Shown: positions 13,201 to 25,200 of the stretch, one piece after another
Layout: each line of letters begins with the position of its first letter
Position numbering within the stretch: position 1 is the stretch's first letter
NCBI GenBank assembly: GCA_032622095.1
Contig: CP136065.1
Coordinates: forward strand, 207,680,151 to 207,744,150
Origin: Siphonodentalium dalli
Lineage: Eukaryota > Mollusca > Scaphopoda > Gadilida > Siphonodentaliidae
Length of the DNA: 64,000 bases
Reading direction: 5' to 3'
Notes under the pieces: generated by a model
Database searches by the model: none
Told to the model about the DNA's origin: nothing
The model's input: only the letters and a program-made list of their open reading frames with translations
Position numbers and translations under genes: made by a program

Positions 13201-16200
13201 TGACTACAAATAGAGGAGGCATGACCACCAACAGATTCCGAGCCTGCAGCGCAGGCTGTACCGAGTTGACAGGAAAATTCATTGTTGCCCATCTCTGAGA
13301 AGGTTGTGGAAGCCGCGACTACAAATAGAGGAGGCATGACCACCAACAGATTCCGAGCCTGCAGCGCATGCTGTACCGAGTGGACAGAGGAAATTCATTG
13401 TTTCCTGTCTCTGCGAAGGTTGTGGAAGCCGCGACTACAAATAGAGGAGGCATGACCACCAACAGACTCCGAGCCTGCAGCGCAGACTGTACCGAGTTGG
13501 CAGAGGAAAATCCATTGTTGACCGTCTCTGCGAAGGTTGTGGAACCGCGACTACAAATAGAGGAGGCATGACCACTAACAGACCCGGAGCCTGCCGCGCA
13601 GGCTGTATCGAGTTGGCAGAGGAAAAATCGTCACATGTTGGTTTTTGTTCAGTCCTTCGGTTGTGGAAGACAGGCGTACTTCTCTGGGGATGGCTCAGGA
13701 GGCCGCGACCAATAAGGAGGAGGCATGTCCTGCAACCGACTCCAGCGGAGGCTCCATGTGAATGGAGGAAGCAAGAGAATGGCCATGTTTGTTCTTCCTT
13801 TTTCTGTGCTGTTAGTATCGTGCTGGTAATGCATGCAAAATTGTGCGCAATTGTTATCCTAAGACCGAAGGACTGACCCATCCGAAATGACCCTCATGGA
13901 AGGCACTCTCGGATGGGCATGGCGAACTCGGACATGCATCAAACGCTGCCAAATCCAGGGGATGTTGCGATAGCACATCCTCATCTCTGAACAGCACCGT
14001 CCGTCCAGGAGATGGGGGAAAGGGGCAAGTATCCCGACCAGGTCACCTGGTTTGATGAGGCAAAAAATTCTGGAGCCTCGGAAAGGAAACTAAGTCTAAG
14101 TTCTGGCCTAGGAGCCCAAAAGAGGCCAGAAACTGTACGAAGCAAGGCCACACTGGTGGAGGAAAGAACACAGGTGAATAATAGGGATACATACCCACCC
14201 AAAACCGGGAGGGACGGATGCCGGGAAAGACGTTGACGAATGGAGGACAGGTCAGAACCTGTGCGGTCAAATCCCCTGGAGTGGAAGCAGTGGCAGTTGA
14301 CACATTGAACTGCGTAGGCAGGCAATGTGCCGAGGGCACCGGGGCTTGCGAGCTAAACGGACCACTGATGTGGTAGCTGTAGCAAGTGGCCGGCTGGTGC
14401 AGCGACGGAACGAACCCGGCGGAATCGGAGGCAGGACCAAAGGTAGCTGCGCTTGGACCACCATCGCTGCTCTTCTCTGCGGGGGCTATGGACGTCGCGA
14501 CCCTGAGGGAGGAGGCATGTCCACCAACCAACTCCAGCGGAGTCTCCCAGTTAATGGAGGATGCAAGAGAAGGTGCCACGTCAGCAGAGGTGCCACGATC
14601 ATTGAACTTGATAATCGATAGTCAATACTAGATTAGAATCGATGAAGCGTATCTAATAGCAAGGACAGAGGAAGTAGTGCATAATATTCACATGTGCATA
14701 ATTTGTAGCAGAAACCACCGAGACAGTCCTTCCCATGACAAAAATGACAGTTTCGTTGATTAGAAGGGTGTAATTGCACCGGTAATATAATTGTAAGTTG
14801 GGGTTATCTCAAATCAAAGGTCATTGTGTGATATACCCAAGTCCACTGACACTTTCACATGCCCATAAATTAACGGAGATGGGAAATGTGCTAAATATAT
14901 CTTCACATATTTTAATATTGATTGTGACCAGGTGGACAAGTGCAAATGGTGAACACCCGTGAATAGAAAATTGTGAGTGCATACGGGTGCGAGAGCAATC
15001 GTTACTGTCTCGTGGGAAGGAAAGCCGGTAATTAGTAATGAGCACAATGCGTTACAAATATCTTTGCACGATCAACGATCGTTAACCTGTCCGTTGGATA
15101 TTAAACTGTAAAACAGGGTATCCAACTATGTCCGGTACTTTTCGACATCCGAAATAAAGAACTCAGAGTAATCGCCGCCGAAAGTGGTAATTGAATATCG
15201 GCTGTATCAACGTTTCATCGATTATACGATCAATCGTGGCACCCCTACCAGTCGGAGGGAAAAAAACATTACGAAGTTTTCATCGTAAAAGCATTGAGAC
15301 GTATGTTCAATGTAGAGAGAAGAGGCAAGCCACGCTGTGGCTATTTTATCTAGCATCCGTGAGGAAAATTATTATAAAATATTGTAATGTAAAATATTGT
15401 AAATTATTACTTCCAATACATTTGGATAGGATTTTGTCAGGGACCAAACTCCAAACTGGAGCTTAGTGTAGACGCTAACACGATATTGCATCCGGTGCAG
15501 TGTTAAAAACTCCCGATGAGAACTCGAATCTCGGCGAATGACTCGAAAGAGCATCGGTTGTTATCTCTTGTTTTATGCAAATAAAAACGATATTTGTACG
15601 AAGTGATTCTCGTAAATAAAACAAAATTGAAATATTGGTTAATGAAATTATCCACCCACAGACTACTGTCATTAATAAGACAGTGTTGTAGAATAAAAGA
15701 TTGTTGAACAATTGTAAAATTAAATTGCGAAAATTGGAAAACACGTGCGTAGTGCACGAAATTAGGCAACTGCGTGTTGTCGTTCGCAATAGCATAAAGA
15801 GAAAAGTTCATGTGAAATGAACAGAAGAAAAATGCAACTTATCTTGCGACTAGAAGAATTTAAAAATGAATGAGGTCTTACCTTTCAATCGCTTTTATAG
15901 CGAAAGGACTCGCACGATTGGTCCAAAGATATAATCGCCATTAATTGGCATTTGACAAGTGCGCGTACTCGAGGTATTGTGTACCGATTTTTAAAACGAC
16001 TTCTTCTAGAATCTTGCAAGCAAGAAATATATAACCATTAGTTTCAGTGTCCAAGATATATTTGACGGAGACTAATGGGTGAACATCACCAACTTCAACT
16101 GGGGAACTTTAATCCGATTCTTGGTCTCCCATAACAGTTGAGGCCTAAGCAGAATGAGGTTCCCAGAGGGTGAATTTGGTGATGCTAGCCTGCTGTGCAG

Positions 16201-19200
16201 ATAGCTTCACTAAATTCACCCTCTGGGGACCTCATTCTGCAAATGTCAGAGACACTATATCCAGGCTTGGTGCTGAGCCAATTACTACGATAGTAGAGAG
16301 GTTTAGATTGTAAAACAGCAAACTTCAAACTTGAGTTGATATAGAAATAATCTTGGTGCAAAAATACTTTGTGGTATATCCGAGGGAACACTCAATGTTT
16401 GTCGATAAGTCGGACGGCCGGGTGGCTTCGCAGAAAACAAACTGTGAAACCAAGCAAAGCGTGTATGTTTTGTCTCGCTATCACTGATAGCGACATTATC
16501 TGCTTGGCTTGAATGACTAATTGTATATCTGTTTTGTCTATCAAGATTCAATTCACCCCATGACATTGATTTGAACTAACGGAGCTTGTTCTTTGCGGAC
16601 AGAAGTTTATGTTATTAACCTAAAAGTTAAACATGTAAACTGATGATATTAAGATTTGAAGTGTTCGACTAGACTCATTAATAGAGTTATTGTGCTTGCT
16701 ACAAATAAAAAGTTATCGTACAAACTCTGAATGATCTAAACAAGTATAACGAAGTTAGGTTTTCACCTTTCGTTATCATTGTTTCATTCCACTTTGTACT
16801 TTGTAAAACTATCTGTTGGGAAAGTTTTGGTCATTGGAGTATAGTAATTTATTTGCGAATTATTATTCATATTTATTTGTGAGTTTATTAATTTTTTACC
16901 CTACATGGGGACGGACAGCTAATGCAAAAGTGCTGAATAGATTGACAGTGCCGACAAAGTTAGGCGACGAAACTATCGTCGCTCTTGAACACCTGGGTTT
17001 CGTACTTCAGAAATATTGTACCATGAAAACCAAAATTGATTTTGTAACGGGAGCGTTGATTGAATGGTGATGGCTATACAAAGAGGACATTGCACAACTC
17101 TGACATCTAATTAGTGTTTTTGTGTTTATATGCTTTGAAGAGAGTTGTTATCAGTGAACGCAATGAATGTAGGATTTAAAACACTAATCGTCAAAATGCT
17201 TAATCTATACACTGGTTATGTAATTATTTGATGATTAGGCAGTCTGTAAGATAAAATACGTAAAATTGCATTGTCCCGTAATTGGATGTACAAGCGAGCA
17301 GTACTTAACTCAATGGAATGTCAATTACATAATGTGTCATAAACTGCCTCCCGTCTAATAAACAACAGCCAGGCATCACATCATAAAAGGTTTAAATACA
17401 ATAGATATTCAACAGTTATCACCTCATGTTAATAAGTAACATTTTGTGTTTAATTGGGCGAAAATAGCATTGACAACTAACACAGCTCATTACTTTATTA
17501 CATGCAGTTGGCGACCATGGTGTCAACGACATAGAGTTATTGCACTTGGTTAAGCAGATTTATGTGATTATAATTATATAGAATGTTAGTTTCATTGCTT
17601 GCATTGATGGCCCAGCCATTTCTGACTTCGGTATCCACTGTGCCTTTTGTATATGGTCAGATATGAAATCCCGTCGTATTTTGCATTAATTAAAATTGAC
17701 TTACATGAATTGATCTGTCTTTATATCTATAAGTTCGTAAAATATTATATTTTTAAAGTAGTTTTTATGTTGTTTTAATTATGTTTTTATTCTGAGTAAC
17801 AAATAAAGTTTAAAACAAATATTTTAGTCATCAATTGTGAACCTCCCAGAAAATGAGGATTTAAGTTGGGTCAAATTGTTTTTTAATTTGGCCAATAAAA
17901 TTTTCATTTGCCCAAACTTTTGACCAAAAGATTTTTCGGTCCAGCACGAACACTGATTGCCAGCGATATTTATTTAAAACTTGATGTCATGAAAAGTTAT
18001 GTCAGCATGCGCATTGTTAGGAACGGTCACTAGAAATTCACTGCGTCTCCTAGAGGAATGCAGTGCTTGCCTGAGGGAGCGCAGTCTCAGGGAATGCAGT
18101 GCATGTCCGTTAGGGAATGCATTCCCAGGGGTTAAAAAATGGTTCCTTCCATCCAGCATAGGAACTCACTCATCTCACACAATCTTTGGCTTGATATTCC
18201 GAACTATCTATCTATTTCTATTACAGTATTTTAAGTATGCCATCATTTCGGTAAATCAGCCATTTATTATGTATCTATTTTGAGTACAAGCATTCAATTG
18301 GGAATTCCCGGTCTATTTAAAACCCACTGTTTATTATGGATACCATTTAATTGGTTAATCCTGTTTTTGTAGTAAACGACTGCCCAGCATTAAATTCTAT
18401 TCTGACAAGGGTTATTTTCTGACAGATTGTATTGCAGTTATACTAATCTGTTGGAGTATTCAAAGACAATTACACTAATCAATTGGAGTATTCCAAGACA
18501 ATTATACTAATCAATTGGAGTATTCCAAGACAATTATACCAATCTATTGGTGTATTTCAAGACAATTAAACTAATCTATTGGAGTATTCCAAGACAATTA
18601 TACTAATCTATTGGGAGTATTCCAAGACAATTATACTAATCTATTGGAGTATTCCAAGACAATTATACTAATCTATTGGGAGTATTCCAAGACAATTATA
18701 CTAATCTATTTGAGTATTCCAAGACAATTTTACTAATCTATTGGAGTATTCCAAGACAATTATACTAATATATTGGGAGTATTCCAAGACAATTATACTA
18801 ATCTATTGGAGTATTCCAAGACAATTATACTAATCTATTGGAGTATTCCAAGACAATTATACTAATCTATTGGAGTATTCCAAGACAATTAAACTAATCT
18901 ATTGGAGTATTCCAAGACAATTATACTAATCTATTGGGAGTATTCCAAGACAATTATACTAATCTATTGGAGTATTCAAAGACAATTATACTAATCAATT
19001 GCAGTATTCCAACTCAGTGAATGAGTTATTCAACTTTATACATAAAGTAGCCCAGAAGTGGACCACACCCATGGGTTACAAAAGTTTCAACACAATGGGA
19101 ATGTCACATGAATCAGCTGACCGTCGGCAACTAATAGCGACCAAAGTTTGACGTTTGCTGTCTTACAATCTAATCATCCCCAGTATGTCACAATTATGTT

Positions 19201-22200
19201 AAAACCTTGAAACAACCCGCCTGTCCAGGTTGTTGGCAGGTTGAAGTGTTAAAACTCTCGAAAATCATGTTATGTCCAGCTGAAATCTGTTGATACCTGT
19301 AATTATAACAACCTTGTGTATTTGATGATCAATTGTAGAAATTCAAACCCACCTGGTTTAAGTTGGGATGTGTCCTTCCTGAATTTTCCCAACAAGCCTC
19401 CTGAGGCAGATTTTTGTGGGGAATCTTTGGATTTCTTCTTATCGATATGTGTGGTCACAGAATAGGGTGGTTTCCACGGTGACTCAGGCTCAGACCGCAC
19501 CTTTGGTCCATCCCTGAAAAAGAGGATGTTGAGCATAAATTATGACAATGCCAGTTAACACATCAATGACTTTGGTACTAAGATGTTCAGTCTTTGAAAT
19601 TAGTCATGGCAATAAGCAATGCAGTGGGAAATGCTGTGGCAACATTTGTAATCTAACATGCCAAAGCATCAAATTTGCTGTGGTACATTTTCCTAATTTC
19701 GAGGACTAGATGTTTATAGTCAGATTATAAGCTGTAGTATAAGATATCTATATCTACCAAATCAAAACTTGATTTATTGATGCATTACAACCTCAAATGT
19801 CTCTTAAAGATAGCATGTTTCTTCACTAAACTTTTTATATATATTCATAGGCATACGATATTAGATTGGGCATCTTTTATATGGTCCAGAAAAATCATTC
19901 ATTTTAAAATTCAACACTGTTTCCAAAGAATAACAGCCCAAATATTGCCTTCACTTTGGAGGAAAAATGTATTCTACTTGAAACAATAGATACTTCCCAG
20001 AAGATGAGGCCAAAGTAGAATGAGGTCCCCAGAGGGTGAATTTGGTGATGCTAGCCCGCTGTGTGGGGTAGCATCACTAAATTATCCTCTGAGGACCTCC
20101 TTCTGCACTATCCAGGCTTGCAAGCAATAACTTTTCAAACTATAAGGATGAATATCTGGGATTTAGAAGTGAGATTAATTAGGCTTAAAAAATATATTTG
20201 TTTCCTCTGACGAAGCCCAAACAATAGGGTCATTGATAGGTAGATTTTATGTTTTCATTTATATTTTTTCTTCACCAGCTGATTGAATGAACAACTATAT
20301 AGTGCTCAAGTTATTAATAAGAGTTTAACCCCACTATTGTGATGTTGAAAGAGTAAAAATATTCAATGGTTTATTTTAAATATCCTCCTCCATGTAACAA
20401 AATTGAATAAAACACAAGACAACATTAGTTTTCGTCGGCGCGTCAATGTTTTACGCGAAAGCAGAAGTTGATATAAGCTGGTTTCCAGTTGCCATTGGAC
20501 TTTGCAAAGAGCCCACAACAAAGGATGATCCACAGCCGATGTAGACTAATTGCGAAAAAAAAATTCGATGGAAGAGCAATAAAATTTGTGATTCGGCCTG
20601 TTTTTGGAGGGTTAGTCGGGTTAGGGAAAACAATTTTTTTTTTAAGGCCATACATACTTATCACAAACGGTCTGTGCCTGACACTTCTCTGTACACTTCT
20701 TATGACAGATCATGTTGCAGTAACTACACTGGAAGGCAACTTTCAACCAAATCTGGAATGAACATGTACAACAAGGAATGAGAATAGTGGATGAGGAAAC
20801 TCTATCGATTGATTATATGTAACAATATTTTTCTTCATTTTTCCAAACACATACATTGTTCCCACTTCTTCAATCGCAATTACTGCACTGCATTCATGAC
20901 ATTACAAGGTATTTCACTAGCATCAACCTTAACATAAGGGCTGCATGCATGCTGAGATGTTCCTTTCATGATGGGAGCTGTCTGTGCAGGTGTAGCATTA
21001 AAAGATCCTGTGCCAGTGCATTCACTTATATATGCGAGTCTCCCATAGGGATTAGGGAGCCAAGTATATATAAGAGAACGCACTGGCTTACAAGGTCAAG
21101 GTATATATTGTTACACCAATGTATTCTCTTATGGGAGACTCGCATATATAACAGAATGCATTGGCACAGGGTTTTCACTAATTTTCAGGAAGCTCCAGTC
21201 ATGGAAGGGTTAACATAACGGCTGCAGGTATGCTGAGATGTTAACATGTCACTACATGTTGGCTTTTTGGTCCATTAAAGGTTTGAGTTCTTACTGGAAG
21301 TTGAAAATTTTCAGGCCATGTTTTATATTGTTGTGGTTTGATAAAATTGAAAGCATGTGTTATTTCTGGTGAATACTAATCATTCTATGGAGCAAATTCT
21401 GGTGAATACTAACATTCTATGGTGTAAATTCTGGTGAATACTAACATTCTATGGTGTAAATTCTGGTGAATACTAACATTCTATGGAGTAAATTCTGGTG
21501 AATACTAATCATTCTATGGAGTAAATTCTGGTGAATACTAACATTCTATGGTGTAAATTCTGGTGAATACTAACATTCTATGGAGTAAATTCTGGTGAAT
21601 ACTAACATTCTATGGTGTAAATTCTGGTGAATACTAACATTCTATGGTGTAAATTCTGGTGAATACTAACATTCTATGGTGTAAATTCTGGTGAATACTA
21701 ACATTCTATGGTGTAAATTCTGGTGAATACTAACATTCTATGGAGTAAATTCTGGTGAATACTAACATTCTATGGTGTAAATTCTGGTGAATACTAACAT
21801 TCTATGGTGTAAATTCTGGTGAATACTAACATTCTATGGAGTAAATTCTGGTGAATACTAACATTCTATGGTGTAAATTCTGGTGAATACTAACATTCTA
21901 TGGTGTAAATTCTGGTGAATACTAACATTCTATGGAGTAAATTCTGGTGAATACTAACATTCTATGGTGTAAATTCTGGTGAATACTACTAACCATTATA
22001 TGGTGTAAATTATGGCGAAGACTAACCTTTTTACCACAGAAGTTACAGTATGTTGCTGTATTGAACTGTGTTCCAATAAAGTCATGTACACCTTCTGATG
22101 AGCTACAATTATATTTTAAATGCTGAACCAGAGTCAAGAATTAAGATAGAAAACCTCAGTATTAAATGAGAAATGGATTTCGGAATTTATGACACATTCA

Positions 22201-25200
22201 AAAACTTTATAATAATCTTCCATGCAGACAATTAAAATAGATATCAATGTTATCAACCAATGAAAATGTCAATGACACTGTAGCTCAACTTTGTAAAGAA
22301 GGTAATTTTTTTGTGATGAGCAATGAATAGAGAGATTAAAAAGGAGTGTAAAAAATGAGCAGTAAAGGATTGAGTCATACACAGAGTAAAATCCAAGATG
22401 GCTGCTGGTGGCCATGTTTTTTCCCGAATGACCCCAAAATGAATCATTCCGGTCTAAATGTTGATGTCAACAGCTATGACAAATTTCATAATGATCCGAC
22501 CAAAGGTACGACCTGTAGCCTGTATTGTTGACGAATCATGCACACAAGGACGACAAAGCCATGGCAATAGCTCAAACTTTACAAAGTAAAGTTGAGCTAA
22601 CAATATAGGGCAAGACAGAATCATTTATTTTGTTGACCCTAGTGCTTAAATATTGTATCAAAATTTCAGCTGAGTCAAAAATGAAATACAATGGTGGAAG
22701 ATACATAAACATCAAGCTAAATAAATAGTATAGCTGTTGAATTAAAGCAAATGAAAGAATAGCTTAGTTTCACATGATTTTTAAACTGAAATTGTGAGTG
22801 GCTTCTAATTTATTAATTTTGTTAAAGCTTGAAACATTTTGTCATCATATGGGCAACATCCTGGAAATATGGCAATTATCCATCAATAAAACATGACTAC
22901 GGACTTGACTATTAAGTTAAGACTTCATAATTATATAAAATAATTCCAGTTGATACAGGGAACATATGGCCCGACAAGTATTTCAAATTGATTTAACTCA
23001 CAGTTTAGGAAGAAGTTCAGCCTGGATGTCAGCATCTGACTGTTCTACCGTCTCCACTACCTCAGCTTCTGGTTGGATTTTTGTGACCTCTTTCTTCACT
23101 TTCTCAGAAATTTTTGTTGCACCCAAACAGAAACTCAAGGTAATGTCGCCAGCAGCAAGATTAGGATCAAAACCTGGGTGACTGGCCATGCTTGACTGCT
23201 TACGACTGCGGATAAAAAAAAAACAAATCAGAATAAACTCGGGGTGACTTGCCATATTTGAATGTTTACTACTGCGACAATACTAACACATAAGTATATA
23301 TAAATATAATATATATAAATTTCTTAAAAAGTTAAAAACCAGCCACAATATGTGTAGATAGGAAAACATACATATGATTTGTTTGAGCAGTAAGCCTATA
23401 GGAGAACTTGCTTTATGTTGGTAATCTATCTGTAAATATGCTGCTTTGTTAACTGTTTCATAGCAACCATCAAGGGTGCTTATACCTAAGGCAGGTGAAT
23501 GACGTCATATAATTTTTTCTATATCCATCAGTGATTTTTCAAGATCGCGGGTATAGATTTTAGAGAAATTGTCACGTGACTTCCGGTTAGCAACCGTGTG
23601 GAGATTGAAAAAAACGTGGAATTGGAAATGAAGCATCGCGATAAAAATGAAAGTAACTACTTCACTAGTTATGAAGAATTCACATGTAATTTAAGTCTAT
23701 TAATTTCATTTAGACCAATTTCGTTGGTCAGCTTAATGAAAACGAAAAATGAAGAAGTCATGATGATAATCCAGACAAGATTTTACAATCCACGACACGT
23801 CTTGTCAATTTGGCATGTTGTCTCCGTCGTGACCACTGCATGATGTTACATAAATTATTCTTAGCATTATGTCGCCGAAAAAAAACAAATTTGAGGCACA
23901 TCATGTGTGGTGGCTCCACTACGTGTCACGTACGATTCATATTATATTAAGGTCCATATTTCTGACTAACATCATGTGCTAGCATATAGGTCCCACATAT
24001 ATAGTATAGTATCTTCTTCTACATTGTATCTCCAACAACAGAGAATATAGAGTATATCTTTTACAACAGCATTTTCGGAAAATCTTTTGAATAAAACAGA
24101 TATCTTCAATGTCTTAACCACTCAAAAACTATACATTCATAGTTGGGTAGATACTTTATTCCCATTCATTCATTTCAGGGATGTTCGTGTAATATTTCAG
24201 TCTCCCTATACAAATTAGATGGGCTATGTTACCTTGATCCAGCTTTACTCTCGGCTGGTGTGAGATACACTGTGTTCTGTGTTTCACCCTGTAATGTCAT
24301 CAGACATCCAAGAGCGATATCTGTGATTGAAAGACTAGTCTGCAAAAATAAAAATATAAAAATTAAATCAGCTCAGATAATTAAATACAGTAATGCCCAA
24401 AGTAATCGACTCCATAACCACAGCAGAATTATGGGTAACTTTTCAGGATTTAGTCGGAAATATGGCTTGTTACCCATAATTCTGCTGTGGTTATGGAGTC
24501 GATTACTTAGGGCATTACTGTAGGTCCCTCATATACTTTGACATGATCTGACATTGCTGGATTCTTTTTCAGATTTGTTGCAGTTCAGTTCAGTTTGTGG
24601 CCCTCAAATAACACTATGATGTCAAACGATAATTAACCCTTTCATGATGGGAGCTATGCTGGAATTTCAGAAACCTCCAGTCATGGAACAATTAATTCCC
24701 ATTATCAGAGTTTTGAATTAGGTGTGCTGTGGGTTACCCCTTTCTATACTAAATGGATTCTCCCATTCAGTGATAAAAGAATATATTGGAATAGTCTTGT
24801 TATTAATTTGGAGGGGTGTTCACGATATATAAGCAGACAAACAGATAGCACAGAATGATTCCTATTCATTGGTGGGAAATGTTCAAAAACTATAAAGGCC
24901 TGTCAAAACATCAACACTAAAATAACATGGAGAACTATATAAACTTTGTTCTTATATTTGTTATTAATAGCGCTAAAATATAAAAATTTACATGATGAAA
25001 TCATTATTTTATGTAAACAAAACTGTTAACCCTTTCATGCCGGGAGCTGTGCCAGTGCAGCATTAAAGGCCATGTACCAGTGCTTTCTCTTATATATGCA
25101 AGTCTCCAATAAGGAGCCTTGTATCAGTCCTTCCCATGAGATGGGAGCAATCCACACACACTCATAATTTTCAATTCACAGTGTGCTAAAATTAGCAGCC

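Larger units (their letters stand above)
11285..16071 (-). mobile_element. Second DIRS-architecture element, non-autonomous (no RT or recombinase)
   Basis: About 4.8 kb bounded by ~200-bp inverted terminal repeats (11309-11518 and 15866-16064) with very few mismatches. Just inside the left repeat, 11595-11687 is complementary to the outer tips of both ends, joined head to head. That internal complementary region is diagnostic of DIRS-type elements. By position it puts the 3' end at left and coding direction minus. I see no RT, RNase H or tyrosine-recombinase motifs; only low-complexity, tandemly repeated open frames. It lies in intron 19 and abuts a MITE family 2 copy at its right end. Confidence 0.75.

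Noticed and set aside
13435-13881. 148-codon minus frame as a host gene
   Set aside because: It lies inside the DIRS-like element and over a tandem repeat, with no domain or splice context.
16816-17070. 84-codon plus frame with a hydrophobic start
   Set aside because: No homologous pattern, no splice signals, low-complexity AT-rich surroundings.
18430-19015. CRISPR-like array
   Set aside because: Same reason: head-to-tail units with no spacers.
21366-22026. CRISPR-like array (regular ~32-bp units)
   Set aside because: Units are contiguous without variable spacers and the genome is animal; it is a minisatellite.
22998-23255. Independent small gene MASHPEF...
   Set aside because: It is exon 16 of the PDZD8-like gene plus its duplicated upstream acceptor region.
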